From Kushneria indalinina DSM 14324 (GTDB taxonomy: Bacteria > Pseudomonadota > Gammaproteobacteria > Pseudomonadales > Halomonadaceae), in NCBI RefSeq assembly GCF_003385845.1, contig NZ_QRDJ01000008.1, forward strand, positions 1 to 64,000: a stretch of 64,000 nucleotides of DNA. Direction: 5' to 3'. The notes under the pieces are model-generated. The model saw only the letters and a program-made list of their open reading frames with translations, was not told the origin of the DNA and did no database searches. The translations under genes were made by a program, and so were the position numbers. Position 1 is the stretch's first letter. Every line of letters starts with the position of its first letter. Below, in pieces: positions 47,471 to 56,658 of the stretch.

Positions 47471-48559
47471 TTAAATGGAGGCGAAAAGCTGTTTCCAGTG
47501 GTTGATGATTTCCTGGCGGTCAAAGCGTCTGGCATTTTGAGCCGCGGCTGAGGACAGGTCTGCATATTTGTCAGGCGCGATCGCGTTTTCGATGGCGTCA
47601 GAAAACTGCTGCTGATCAAAGACAGGGACCAGATAGCCATCCTTGCCGTGAGTCACAATTTCTCGTGGCCCTGTCTCACAATCGAAGGCAACGATAGGCA
47701 GCGCATGGCACTGTGCTTCTATGAGAGACATTGGCAGTCCCTCGAACCGTGAAGGCATCAGCATGATATCGGCACGCTGATACAGGTCTCCGATATCGTG
47801 ACTATTGCCATGAAGCTCGCAGTGATTTTCCAGTCCGTTCTGTTGAATCAGGGATTGCAGTTTGGGACGGTCTTCTCCTTCTCCTGCAATAACGAGCTTC
47901 CAGTCAGGGTGACGCGATATAAAGTCTTTCCAGGCGGGAATCAGTAAATCGAACCCTTTTTGATAGGTCAGCCGCCCTACGCCAATGGCAATCCTGCTGG
48001 AAGGGGCCGTTCTGGCGTCTGAAATTTCCGTAAAAGGAGACGGGTTGGGAATATATAAAAGTTTTGAGCGTTTGCTGAATTGCTCGACATCCCTTGAGGT
48101 TAAAAAGATGACCCGGTCATAGCGAGGCAGTGTGATACGTTTGAGTCTCAGCACCATGCCCGAGTGGCTGCTAAAGGCGATGTGTTCACAGGCAATATGA
48201 CGTGTCCGGCGAGAGAAACATCGATCCTTTACTATAAACGGCGCGGCAAAAACGGTTAGTCGTCCCATACTGGGGTAAAGCACAATGTCCGGACGATCCT
48301 TTTTTACAAGTTTAAAGGCTTTCGATAGCAGCTTTAAATAACCAGCCTGACCGGACAGATTGTCCTTGTTCAGAGCAACGATTTCGATATCAGGAAAATG
48401 ATAGGTCGTGTGCAGATCGTGATCGAGCAGACCTATAATCTTTACATCTGCCTCCTGGGCCAGCAAAGGCAGTATAACGCTACATACACGCTCGATACCG
48501 CCGCCGGTTGTTATATTGTCGATAATGACGTGAATTTTTTTGCCGGCTATATCATTCAT
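47471..48559 (-). CDS. GT4-family glycosyltransferase
   Basis: A 362-residue GT-B glycosyltransferase. The C-terminal domain shows GVGRLTYQKGFDLL (donor-binding start) and SRFEGLPMSLIEAQCHALP with the Glu-x7-Glu-type nucleotide-sugar site, typical of GT4. The N-terminal half has GGGIERV in the acceptor domain. Donor and acceptor sugars cannot be told; related enzymes build cell-surface polysaccharide. The ATG at 48559 follows AGGA at 8 bp; an in-frame ATG 42 bp upstream lacks one. It stands alone with no other polysaccharide gene near, and looks more A/T-rich than its neighbours, suggesting acquisition. Confidence 0.85.
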   Translation of the reverse strand: MNDIAGKKIHVIIDNITTGGGIERVCSVILPLLAQEADVKIIGLLDHDLHTTYHFPDIEIVALNKDNLSGQAGYLKLLSKAFKLVKKDRPDIVLYPSMGRLTVFAAPFIVKDRCFSRRTRHIACEHIAFSSHSGMVLRLKRITLPRYDRVIFLTSRDVEQFSKRSKLLYIPNPSPFTEISDARTAPSSRIAIGVGRLTYQKGFDLLIPAWKDFISRHPDWKLVIAGEGEDRPKLQSLIQQNGLENHCELHGNSHDIGDLYQRADIMLMPSRFEGLPMSLIEAQCHALPIVAFDCETGPREIVTHGKDGYLVPVFDQQQFSDAIENAIAPDKYADLSSAAAQNARRFDRQEIINHWKQLFASI

Positions 48560-48777
48560 CAAAATGTTCCTGAAGCGATGTAGACAAAATAAATATTTCA
48601 ATAAATGACGAGCGATTTACCCAGTATGGCCGGAGGCAGGTCAGCTCTGTTATTGAAACGATATTGATCGGTGTAGCAGTCGGATGCTTTCGACTCATGA
48701 GACAGGAGCCACTAAACAGATCGACAAGCCTACTACTCGCCTTGAGTGGAGGCTATGCAGATGCAGTGTCGATTTTC

Positions 48778-49782
48778 CTATTTTCCTCCTTTCAGCCGCG
48801 CCTGGAGAAGTTTCAGGATGGCGCGCTCTTCAGGACCTGTCAGATCATCATAATCAAGCGCTTCCTCGATCTGCTCCAGAAAATGTCGTAACAGCCGGCC
48901 ATCAAGATAGCTTTCGATGATTCGCGGGTCGATATAGCTTGCGCGGGCAATGCTGGGGGTGTTGCCCAGTCGGGCGGCCACACGCTCTACCGCCTCACGG
49001 ATATATTGCTGGCTGGCATCGTCATCATCGCCAATGCCCAGTTCATCCAGCGCCAGAGCCGCGATGGAGGTGCCCGCCCAGGTGCGAAAATCCTTGGCAC
49101 TGAAGCGCTCGCCCATGACGTCGTGGATATAGTCGTTGAGGTCGTGGCTGTCGACGCGAACCTTGTGCCCGTCGTCATCGAAGTACTTGAAGATTTCGTA
49201 GCCGGGAATATCGTCAAGCTCTTCGACAATCCGTGCCAGCTTTTCATCCTCGACCACCTTGTGCTGTTGCTGGCCACTCTTGCCCTGGTAGTCGAAAATC
49301 AGTTCGTCACCATTGATGGTCAAGTGGCGGGAACGCATGGTGGTCAGGCCGTAGGACTCATTCTGCTCGCTGTAGCTTTCGTTGCCGGGGCGAAAGTAGG
49401 CCGTATCCAGCAACCTGACCATGCAGGCCAGTACCTTTTCACGCGGCATGCCGTCGCGCGCCATGTGCTGACCGGTGATGCGTCGCATGGTCGAAAGCCG
49501 CTGGGCAAAGTCGACAATGCGATCAAACTTCATCTTCTCTCGCTGCTCACGCCACTCGCTGTTATAGATATACTGCTTGCGCCCGGCACTGTCCCGGCCC
49601 GTGGCGTGTATGCGGGCATCGACGTCCAGCATGACTACCACGTTCTGCCAGGCTGGCGGAATGGCCAGCCCCTTGATCCACGTGCGCCATTCGCGGTCCT
49701 GGAAGGTCCTGCCCCGCTCATCACGATAGGTAAACCCCTTGCCACAGCGATGGCGGGTAACGGTTGTTGCTTCTTTTGTCAT
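48778..49782 (-). CDS. DNA topoisomerase IB
   Basis: A 334-residue bacterial (poxvirus-like) type IB topoisomerase, which relaxes supercoils through a 3'-phosphotyrosine link. The catalytic elements are visible: Arg in MVRLLDTAYFRPGN, Lys in DYQGKSGQ, KDFRTWAGT, and the nucleophile Tyr in ARASYIDPR near residue 285. The nearby His of the viral enzyme is Asn, as usual in bacteria. The start at 49782 gives MTKEATTVTR; the open frame upstream has no family similarity. Monocistronic. Confidence 0.9.
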   Translation of the reverse strand: MTKEATTVTRHRCGKGFTYRDERGRTFQDREWRTWIKGLAIPPAWQNVVVMLDVDARIHATGRDSAGRKQYIYNSEWREQREKMKFDRIVDFAQRLSTMRRITGQHMARDGMPREKVLACMVRLLDTAYFRPGNESYSEQNESYGLTTMRSRHLTINGDELIFDYQGKSGQQQHKVVEDEKLARIVEELDDIPGYEIFKYFDDDGHKVRVDSHDLNDYIHDVMGERFSAKDFRTWAGTSIAALALDELGIGDDDDASQQYIREAVERVAARLGNTPSIARASYIDPRIIESYLDGRLLRHFLEQIEEALDYDDLTGPEERAILKLLQARLKGGK

Positions 49783-49982
49783 GCGGACAGGCTTCTTTGA
49801 TGTTGAACGTAACGGTGGTCCCTGATCAAGAATAGACGATTGTGCCCCGCCCCTGCGGCAGGATCGCCGGCATGACGCAAGGCTGGAGCAGTGCAACCCA
49901 TGAGAATTTTTTGTAAAGTGTCGGGCCTGCCGCGTCACTGCCCGCCGAGAGTGACGTCATTTTCTGCCGGGCCGCAAAATCA

Positions 49983-50858
49983 ATGAAATTACTACTGCTT
50001 GATGCCGATCACTGCCTTGGCCGGGCGTTGATCGATGAAAGTGCATCGCGAAGCGATGTTGAGCTGATCGTTGAACGTTCCCGTCAATGCTCGTCGTCGC
50101 AGCTGGGATCATGGGCGCCGGATGCCGTCATTTTTCCGCCGTTGCTGTGTCCGGCCAGTGTCGACTACGCCGAAATGGTTGAGCATGTCGATCAGGTGGA
50201 AGCCATCATGACCGCCTGTCACGCACAGGCGGTGCCACTGGTCTGGTTTGTCAGCGATCAGATCTTTGATGCCGGGTCGGATATGCCCATCGAGGAGAGT
50301 GTGCTGCCGTCGCCGCGTGATGAAGGCCTGCAACGTTTGCTGGAAACGGGCAACCGTCTTCGATCAAGGCTGGCCGAGCACTTTATTGTCCGTATCGGAC
50401 CGCTGATGGCGCTGGAAGGGCGCAACGCCTGGCTGGCACAAATGCTTGAAGCCATGGTCGATGGCAGGCCCCTGCGGGCGGCGGAAGACGAGATTGTCTG
50501 TCCGACCCCGGTACAGGCCGTGGCACGGGCCGTGATCGGTATGCTGGCCCAGCAGTTTTCAGGCGCCAATGCCTGGGGCGCCTATCATCTTGCCGGCGTT
50601 GAGCCGGTCAGCCTCTACACCTTTCACGGCGTCGTGCGTCACCAGCTGGAAATGCAGCTGGAAAGGCGACATATCAATCTGATACCCGGTGAGATCCAGC
50701 CATTGCACCATCATCATGATCAGCCGCTACGACGCGTACTCAATTGTCGTCAGATGCTCGAGACCTTTGGCGTGCATCAAAAGCCCTGGCGGCTGGCGCT
50801 GGATGCCATGCTCGAGCAGTGGTGTCAGATGCGCTTTGACGAGGAGAAGAGGCCGTGA
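49983..50858 (+). CDS. RmlD-like SDR protein with degenerate active site
   Basis: A 291-residue protein resembling extended SDRs of the dTDP-4-dehydrorhamnose reductase family: VWFVSDQIFDAG near 86-97 corresponds to the STDYVFDG strand, and PTPVQAVARAVIG to the helix after the substrate site. The nucleotide loop GxxGxxG is degraded to DADHCLG (7-13), keeping only the last Gly, and the Tyr-x3-Lys pair is missing (the place reads EGLQRLLE). It is therefore unlikely to be a normal reductase. A His run (HHHHDQ) lies near 250. Its stop overlaps the plsC GTG, so it may act in the same envelope-lipid pathway. No function is assigned. Confidence 0.65.
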   Translation: MKLLLLDADHCLGRALIDESASRSDVELIVERSRQCSSSQLGSWAPDAVIFPPLLCPASVDYAEMVEHVDQVEAIMTACHAQAVPLVWFVSDQIFDAGSDMPIEESVLPSPRDEGLQRLLETGNRLRSRLAEHFIVRIGPLMALEGRNAWLAQMLEAMVDGRPLRAAEDEIVCPTPVQAVARAVIGMLAQQFSGANAWGAYHLAGVEPVSLYTFHGVVRHQLEMQLERRHINLIPGEIQPLHHHHDQPLRRVLNCRQMLETFGVHQKPWRLALDAMLEQWCQMRFDEEKRP

Positions 50859-51607
50859 AGGCGCTACGTAGTCTTTTGTTTTATACCGGCTATCTGGTGG
50901 CCATTATTGTCAGCGCGGTAACTCTGGTGCCGCTGGCATTTTGTCTGCCGCTCAACGGCCGCTTTTGGGTGCTGAATCTTTACAATCACTTCATCGTGTT
51001 CTGGTTCCGGCTCTGCTGTGGCGTGCGCTATCGTGTTGAAGGTCGTGACCACGTTCCGGATACTCCCTGCGTGCTGCTGGCCAACCATCAAAGCGAGTGG
51101 GAAACCCTGTTCCTTCAGACCATCAAGTCGCCCATGTGTACGGTACTCAAGCAGGAGTTGCTGAAAATCCCTGTCTTCGGGTGGGCGCTAAGGATGCTCA
51201 GGCCCATTCCGCTGGATCGATCAAAACCATCCCGCGCGCTCAGAATGGTGCTGAAGGAAGGGGCCGACAGGCTTGCCTCCGGACTGTCCGTACTGCTGTT
51301 TCCTGAAGGGACCCGGGTGCCGCCCGGCGAGCGCCGCCGCTTTAATAAAAGCGGCATCCATATGGCCTGTCGGGCGGGGGTGCCGATATTGCCGGTGGCC
51401 CACAATGCCGGCGAGCACTGGCCGAGCAAGAGCTTTATCAAAATACCGGGGCAGATCAACGTCGTGATTGGTGAGCCCATTGCCACAAGGGATCGCACAC
51501 CGGATGAGGTCACCAGGGAGGTCGAGCAGTGGATCGAACAGCAGCTGTCACGTATTTCAAGTGTGCCCAGGCCTGCCCTGGAAGAGGCTTCTGCCAGCGC
51601 CCTGTGA
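50855..51607 (+). CDS. 1-acyl-sn-glycerol-3-phosphate acyltransferase (PlsC-like)
   Basis: A 250-residue membrane-anchored acyltransferase. An N-terminal helix (about 8-30) precedes NHQSEWE (motif I, HX4E instead of the commoner HX4D), then PIPLDR and FPEGTR (motif III) and VPILPVAHNAGE. It transfers an acyl chain to lysophosphatidate in phospholipid synthesis, or a related acceptor. The GTG start overlaps the previous stop (GTGA), so the two are coupled. A strong bidirectional terminator lies 52 bp after. Confidence 0.88.
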   Translation: MKALRSLLFYTGYLVAIIVSAVTLVPLAFCLPLNGRFWVLNLYNHFIVFWFRLCCGVRYRVEGRDHVPDTPCVLLANHQSEWETLFLQTIKSPMCTVLKQELLKIPVFGWALRMLRPIPLDRSKPSRALRMVLKEGADRLASGLSVLLFPEGTRVPPGERRRFNKSGIHMACRAGVPILPVAHNAGEHWPSKSFIKIPGQINVVIGEPIATRDRTPDEVTREVEQWIEQQLSRISSVPRPALEEASASAL

Positions 51608-51658
51608 TCAACGCCCTGTTAATAGGCAATGTGCTAAAAATTGAAAGCAGACATGAAA

Positions 51659-51688
51659 AAGGGCGCCCATCAGGGCGCCCTTCCTTTT
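51659..51688. terminator. Bidirectional terminator between plsC-like gene and fabB
   Basis: AAGGGCGCCC (51659-51668) pairs perfectly with GGGCGCCCTT (51673-51682) around ATCA, with A-rich and T-rich flanks, between convergent genes. Confidence 0.92.
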
Positions 51689-51706
51689 GATCCAATAGCA
51701 CCGCTA

Positions 51707-52933
51707 TCAGGCGTTTTGATCCGCCATGCGCTGGAAAATCAGGCAGGCGTTGGTCCCGCCAAACCCGAAGCTGTTGGACAGCACGCGATCAAGGCGCACG
51801 CCGTCACGACGGCTGGTCACGATATCCAGATCCCTGGCTTCCGGATCGATTTCATCAATGTTGGCTGACGCGCAGATGAAATCGTTTTGCATCATGAGAA
51901 GCGAATAAATGGCTTCCTGTGCACCGGTAGCGCCCAGAGAGTGCCCGGTCAGTGACTTGGTCGAGGAGAGTGCGGGGACCTTTTCGCCAAAGACATCACG
52001 CAGCGCCTTGATCTCGCACATGTCGCCGACCGGCGTTGAGGTGCCGTGCGTGTTGATATAGTCGATGTCACCGTCAACGGTGGCCAGTGCCTGCTGCATG
52101 CAGCGCGCACCACCTTCACCGGAAGGGGCGACCATATCGTGGCCGTCAGAGTTGGCACCGTAGCCCACGACTTCACCATAGATCTTCGCGCCGCGCGCTC
52201 TGGCGTGCTCAAGCTCTTCGAGCACCAGCATGGCGCCGCCACCGGCAATGACAAAGCCGTCACGGGCCGTATCGTAGGCGCGAGAGGCCTTTTCAGGGTG
52301 GTCGTTGTAGCTGGTGGACAGTGCGCCCATGGCATCAAACAGGCACGACAGGGTCCAGTGCTCTTCCTCGCCACCGCCGGCAAAGACGATGTCCTGCTTG
52401 CCCAGCTGGATCTGCTCGACAGCGCTGCCGATACAGTGGGCCGAGGTCGCACAGGCGGAGGAGATGGAATAGTTGACGCCCTTGATACCAAAAGGGGTGG
52501 CCAGACAGGCTGACACGGTGCTGCCCATGGTACGGGTCACCCGGTAGGGCCCGACCCGGCGCAGTCCCTTGTCACGCAGGATGTCGGCGGCTTCTACCTG
52601 GTTTGCAGAAGAGGCGCCGCCCGAGCCTGCAATCAGCCCGGTACGCATGTTGGACACATCATTGGGCGCAAGCCCGGCATCCTCGATGGCCTGCTGCATC
52701 GACACATAGGCGTAGGCGGCAGCGTCGCCCATGAAGCGGCGCTGCTTGCGGTCGACCAGAGCGTCCAGATCGATGTCCACGACGCCGGCAACATGGCTTC
52801 GCATTCCGCGCTCGACATACTCGTCGCGAAAGCGAATGCCCGAACGGCCTTCCTTCAGGGATTGAAGTACCTGATGCTGATCGTTGCCCAGGCAGGAGAC
52901 AATGCCCAGGCCAGTGACTACCACTCGTCGCAT
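51707..52933 (-). CDS. fabB: 3-oxoacyl-[acyl-carrier-protein] synthase I
   Basis: A 408-residue KAS I (E. coli 406). The nucleophile Cys is in [10 protein letters not shown] near 163, the His residues in INTHGTSTP and [14 protein letters not shown], forming the Cys-His-His triad. It elongates cis-unsaturated acyl-ACP. The start at 52933 gives [13 protein letters not shown] after GGAG; a longer frame would overlap fabA. fabA lies 13 bp upstream, the usual fabAB operon. Confidence 0.97.
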   Translation of the reverse strand: MRRVVVTGLGIVSCLGNDQHQVLQSLKEGRSGIRFRDEYVERGMRSHVAGVVDIDLDALVDRKQRRFMGDAAAYAYVSMQQAIEDAGLAPNDVSNMRTGLIAGSGGASSANQVEAADILRDKGLRRVGPYRVTRTMGSTVSACLATPFGIKGVNYSISSACATSAHCIGSAVEQIQLGKQDIVFAGGGEEEHWTLSCLFDAMGALSTSYNDHPEKASRAYDTARDGFVIAGGGAMLVLEELEHARARGAKIYGEVVGYGANSDGHDMVAPSGEGGARCMQQALATVDGDIDYINTHGTSTPVGDMCEIKALRDVFGEKVPALSSTKSLTGHSLGATGAQEAIYSLLMMQNDFICASANIDEIDPEARDLDIVTSRRDGVRLDRVLSNSFGFGGTNACLIFQRMADQNA

Positions 52934-52946
52934 GGGAGCCTCCCCA

Positions 52947-53468
52947 TCAGAAATTCGCAGTGGAGGTGAACAGGCCAACGCGCAGGTCGTTGGCTTCGTA
53001 GATATCGCGGCCGTCCACGGACAGGACGCCATCGGCGATGCCAAGGATCAAACGCCGCGTGATCACCCGCTTGATATGGATATGGTAGGTGACCTTCTCG
53101 GCATCCGGAAGGATCTGTCCGGAGAACTTGACCTCGCCACATCCCAGCGCGCGGCCACGGCCGGGGTTACCCAGCCAGCCAAGATGAAAACCTACCAGCT
53201 GCCACATGGCATCAAGGCCCAGGCAGCCGGGCATGACAGGGTCGCCCGGGAAGTGACACTGGAAGAACCAGAGGTCAGGGTTAATATCCAGCTCAGCGAT
53301 CAGCTCGCCCTTGCCGTATTTGCCACCTGCTTCCTGAATATTGGTGATGCGGTCAAGCATCAGCATGTTCGGTGCCGGCAGCTGAGCATTTCCAGGGCCG
53401 AAAAGCTCGCCCTGGCTGCATGCAAGCAGCTGATCACGGTTAAAGGAGTGTTGCGTGGTCACTGACAT
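52947..53468 (-). CDS. fabA: 3-hydroxydecanoyl-[acyl-carrier-protein] dehydratase/isomerase
   Basis: A 173-residue hot-dog fold enzyme (E. coli 172). [17 protein letters not shown] carries the active-site His and Asp. It makes the cis-3-decenoyl branch point of unsaturated fatty acid synthesis. It is first in fabAB; no clear FabR-like operator was found by eye. Confidence 0.97.
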   Translation of the reverse strand: MSVTTQHSFNRDQLLACSQGELFGPGNAQLPAPNMLMLDRITNIQEAGGKYGKGELIAELDINPDLWFFQCHFPGDPVMPGCLGLDAMWQLVGFHLGWLGNPGRGRALGCGEVKFSGQILPDAEKVTYHIHIKRVITRRLILGIADGVLSVDGRDIYEANDLRVGLFTSTANF

Positions 53469-53592
53469 GTTCCGGAAATCAAAGGAATAGGTACTCCTGA
53501 TGGAGCGCGCCTAGTTTACTGATAGAGGTGGCGAAATGCACGCCAGCGCCGGTGCGCAGGCCCAGAGGCCCCGCATCGCTCTTCAGCTACGT

Positions 53593-55008
53593 TTAACTCA
53601 ATGCCTTGAAGGCGTCCAGCGCTCGCTGACGTGCCACGCGATGATCTACCATCGCCACCGGATAACCCGTCTGCTGGCAGGTGGTTTCATCAGGCGCATG
53701 GCATTTTTTGGCGTCAACGTTTGCCAGTTCGGGCACAAACTCTGCAATAAATGTGCCTTCCGGGTCAAAGCGTCTGGACTGGGTGGTCGGATTGAAGATA
53801 CGAAAATAGGGTGATGCATCCGTTCCCGTAGAGGCCGCCCACTGCCAGCCGCCATTGTTGGCGCCCAGCTCACCGTCCACCAAATGCTGCAGGAAAAACG
53901 CTTCTCCCCAGCGCCAGTCTATCAACAGATGCTTGCTAAGAAACATGGCCGTCACCATCCTTAGACGATTGTGCATCCATCCGGTCGTGGTTAACTGGCG
54001 CATGGCAGCATCGACCAGCGGATACCCCGTGTTCCCTTCGCACCAGCGTTGAAAGTCTTCTTCGCTGTGGCGCCAGACCATTGCCCGGGTATGTTCCTGA
54101 AACGGCTGATGGCAGCTGACGCGGGGAAAGCCGACCAGCACATGCTGGTAGAACTCGCGCCAGACGATCTCACTGATCCAGCTTTGCAGGTTACTGTCAC
54201 CATCACCCAGATGTCCGCCATTTCTGGCCGCTGCAGCGTTGATGCACTGACGCCAGGAAATCATGCCCAGTGCCAGCCAGGCGGAGAGTCCGCTGGTGGC
54301 CGTCATGGCCGGGAAATCGCGTCCCTCGTCGTAATGATGCGCCCTTTTCTGAAGAAAGCGGGCCAGACGGTCCTGCGCGGCCTCTTCTCCGGCGGGCCAG
54401 TCAGCGGCGTTGATCACGGTTTGGCTGGTGTCGAGTTCAGGCACGGCATCATCGATCACATCGTCGAGCGCGGCCTGGGTGGCGGGGGCATCGAACTGCT
54501 GAAGCTGGTCGGCGCCGATGTTTTTAAGCCAACTCTTGTAGAAGGGTGTAAAAACACTGTAGTAGCGCCCGTCGCCTGTTTTAAGCTCGCCGGGCGTAAA
54601 GGCGACCTGATCGGTATAACGATGCACCTCCAGCGCACGCTGGTGAAAACGCTCGCTGACCTGCCGGTCGCGCCGTCGTTCGTTGAGGCCATATTCATCG
54701 TTGAAATGCAGGGCAGGACACGCCAGTGTCTCTGCCAGCTCAAGAAGCTGATCGGGCAGGGTGTCAAAGTGCTCGGCTTCAATGATCTTCAATGGAATAT
54801 TGAGCCTGCCAAGCTGCTCTGACAGCGCTGCAACCCCACGTCGCCAGAAATCGAGCTTGTTGTCGCCGTGGCCGTGCTGTCGCCACTGCTGCGGCGTCCA
54901 GCAAACCACGCCGATGACAGGGCCGCGCTGCGCTGCATGATGAAGCGCCGTGTTGTCTTCGCATCTCAGGTCGGTTCGAAACCAGACCAGCTGACGCCCG
55001 GTGGTCAT
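53593..55008 (-). CDS. phrB: Deoxyribodipyrimidine photolyase
   Basis: A 471-residue class I CPD photolyase (E. coli 472). The N-terminal antenna domain begins LVWFRTDLRCEDN; the C-terminal FAD domain includes TSGLSAWLALGMIS, WREFYQHVL, TTGWMHNRLRM and GGWQWAASTGTDASPYFRIF. It uses blue light to split cyclobutane dimers. It lies 67 bp downstream of the MerR-family gene on the same strand, so the two probably form an operon. Confidence 0.96.
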   Translation of the reverse strand: MTTGRQLVWFRTDLRCEDNTALHHAAQRGPVIGVVCWTPQQWRQHGHGDNKLDFWRRGVAALSEQLGRLNIPLKIIEAEHFDTLPDQLLELAETLACPALHFNDEYGLNERRRDRQVSERFHQRALEVHRYTDQVAFTPGELKTGDGRYYSVFTPFYKSWLKNIGADQLQQFDAPATQAALDDVIDDAVPELDTSQTVINAADWPAGEEAAQDRLARFLQKRAHHYDEGRDFPAMTATSGLSAWLALGMISWRQCINAAAARNGGHLGDGDSNLQSWISEIVWREFYQHVLVGFPRVSCHQPFQEHTRAMVWRHSEEDFQRWCEGNTGYPLVDAAMRQLTTTGWMHNRLRMVTAMFLSKHLLIDWRWGEAFFLQHLVDGELGANNGGWQWAASTGTDASPYFRIFNPTTQSRRFDPEGTFIAEFVPELANVDAKKCHAPDETTCQQTGYPVAMVDHRVARQRALDAFKALS

Positions 55009-55027
55009 ACCCCTGTTCCTTTCGCAA

Positions 55028-55051
55028 GCGACCCGCCTTGAGGCGGGTCGC
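55028..55051 (-). repeat. Hairpin between the merR-type gene and phrB
   Basis: GCGACCCGCC (55028-55037) pairs perfectly with GGCGGGTCGC (55042-55051) around a 4-nt loop. On the coding (minus) strand it is followed by TTGCG, with no T run. It could weakly attenuate phrB or stabilise message ends. Confidence 0.55.
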
Positions 55052-55075
55052 AGTCATTCAATAACGTGGTCGGCC

Positions 55076-56032
55076 TCAGCCATGACGTGCAGTGGCGAGT
55101 CTCAGCTGTGCGATGGCACGGCCCGGATCATTATCCAGCGCACTCAGGTTCTCTTCATCCGTGTCACGCAGCTGTCGCGTAACGGAACCCGAGACCCGGA
55201 TAGGCAGTATGCCCTGATAGGCGGCCTGCGAGAGCTGGCGGCGAAGGCCTTCGATATCGGCTTCCATGGCGCCGGAGAGAACGATGGTTCTGGCATCCTT
55301 TTGACGAGCGGCTTCAATGAGTTCGCCAACGGGGACCGGGCCATCAAAAAGCGTGATGTAAAAGCCGGCGCTGCTGGCCGTAAAGGCAAACAGCAACTGC
55401 CAGAGCGCGCCGCAGCCACCGGGGAGATAGCTCATGAGAATGCGGGGCTCGGTATTCTCATGATTGCCATGATACAGCCGCAGGCCCAGTCGGGTTCTTA
55501 AAAAGGACTCCAGAAAGCAGCGCTGGGCCATGGGCGTGGAATGATCCTTCCAGACATTCTCCAGGCGCTCGACCACAGGCTGCCAGAGACGCGAGATGGC
55601 CGTGTTGACCGGATACAGTCCCATGCTTCGAGTGAATAGATTCTCGAGTCGGTTGGTATCGAACTCGGCCACGGCGTCGATGACTTCGAGTCGCTGACCT
55701 TCCCAGTCATGATCCGGGGCGGTGTCTTCGGCAACCGACGACTGAGCGCTGTCTTCTGGCGTGGCGGCATCGCTTGAGCCTGAGGCCTGATCGAGCAGTT
55801 CTCCTACCTGACTGACCGGTACGCCCCGGTTGAGCCACTGCAGGATACGCTCGACCCGCTCGATATCTTCGCGCGCATAAAGCCGATGCCCCTTGGGGGT
55901 ACGTCTGGGCTGGATCAGACCGTAACGGCGCTCCCATGCACGCAGCGTTACCGAGTTGACGCCGGTCAGGCGTGACACCTCTCTTATGGGGTAGAGCGGT
56001 CCGCCGACAGCATTTGCCACTTTCTCAGTCAT
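55076..56032 (-). CDS. MerR-family regulator, CarH/LitR type lacking cobalamin-binding motifs
   Basis: A 318-residue protein with an N-terminal MerR winged helix (about 13-80, IREVSRLTGVNSVTLRAWER) and a C-terminal half shaped like the B12-binding domain of light-responsive CarH/LitR regulators. The helical-bundle segment VWKDHSTPMAQRCFLESFLR (160-179) has Trp161 followed nine residues later by Arg-Cys instead of the Glu-His of the W-x9-EH motif, and the place of DxHxxG reads PGGCGALWQ (204-212). Both cobalamin contacts are lost. It likely represses its own promoter and phrB; whether it senses light or another ligand is unknown. It opens a merR-phrB operon. Confidence 0.82.
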   Translation of the reverse strand: MTEKVANAVGGPLYPIREVSRLTGVNSVTLRAWERRYGLIQPRRTPKGHRLYAREDIERVERILQWLNRGVPVSQVGELLDQASGSSDAATPEDSAQSSVAEDTAPDHDWEGQRLEVIDAVAEFDTNRLENLFTRSMGLYPVNTAISRLWQPVVERLENVWKDHSTPMAQRCFLESFLRTRLGLRLYHGNHENTEPRILMSYLPGGCGALWQLLFAFTASSAGFYITLFDGPVPVGELIEAARQKDARTIVLSGAMEADIEGLRRQLSQAAYQGILPIRVSGSVTRQLRDTDEENLSALDNDPGRAIAQLRLATARHG

Positions 56033-56169
56033 AGTAAACGAGAGCCTCCTTCGCAGTTCCTGCTGGCAGGAACGTGGATACGCATATTGAGACGTCCACG
56101 TTGCGAAAATGAGCTATTCGACCTGCATGCATGATGGCTTCAGCGATCATGGTCGAACAAATAAATTTA

Positions 56170-56237
56170 ACCTGTGTAGGACAAGAGTGTAGCAGTATTT
56201 ACACAGGTGTTGTACGTCAATCTTTATTCTGTACAAC
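56170..56237. promoter_or_regulatory. Operator-like repeat cluster upstream of the merR-type gene
   Basis: ACCTGTGTA (56170-56178) and TACACAGGT (56200-56208) are inverted; GTGTA (56187-56191) and TACAC (56200-56204) form a nested pair; GTTGTAC (56209-56215) and GTACAAC (56231-56237) form another. The last resembles the TGTACA-type half sites described for LitR-class regulators. A minus-strand TTGACG (56219-56214) lies inside. This is the likely control region for merR-phrB. Confidence 0.5.
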
Positions 56238-56607
56238 TGCTGTCACGCTGATTCTCTGCCACGATCGAGACAACAACGTCGGCAAATGACGGGTGCTGGC
56301 CGACCGGGTCCAGCAGGGTGAGAGAGAGTTCGGGGCTGGCATGACGCAGCGCTTCCAGCTGCGCCGGCACGTCCTCGCGCAGATGGCGCCCGGCGGCAAA
56401 AAAGAGCGGCAGGATATCGATGCTGTTGAACCCTTCGGCGTGCAGCTCCTCGACCACGGTTTCAAGCAGCGGGTCACAGAGTTCCATATAGGCCAGTCGC
56501 ACCGGAGAGGACATGCGCTCCTTGAGGCGCTGCTCCAGTGTTTCAAAGGGTGCCTGCCAGCGGCTGTCCGTGGAGCCGTGGGCCAATACGATCAGTGCAG
56601 TTGTCAT
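56224..56607 (-). CDS. Sirohydrochlorin chelatase-like protein (CbiX/SirB family)
   Basis: A 127-residue single-domain class II chelatase. LIVLAHGSTDSRW near the start holds the metal-site His, and DILPLFFAAGRHLREDVP (about 67-84) the second conserved His. Family members insert Co or Fe into sirohydrochlorin for cobalamin or siroheme. The metal cannot be told from the sequence. It lies upstream of the merR-type gene on the same strand, separated by the operator-like cluster. Confidence 0.82.
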   Translation of the reverse strand: MTTALIVLAHGSTDSRWQAPFETLEQRLKERMSSPVRLAYMELCDPLLETVVEELHAEGFNSIDILPLFFAAGRHLREDVPAQLEALRHASPELSLTLLDPVGQHPSFADVVVSIVAENQRDSSCTE

Positions 56608-56658
56608 GACAGTTTTATTCCTGAGTCAGCAAAATATTATCGAACCGGGTGACCGCGT

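Noticed and set aside
48664..48920. Short open frames between the glycosyltransferase and topoisomerase IB
   Set aside because: They overlap the topoisomerase 3' end and have no recognisable content.
51641..51868. A short open frame over the plsC-fabB terminator
   Set aside because: It begins in a terminator stem and continues antisense to fabB.
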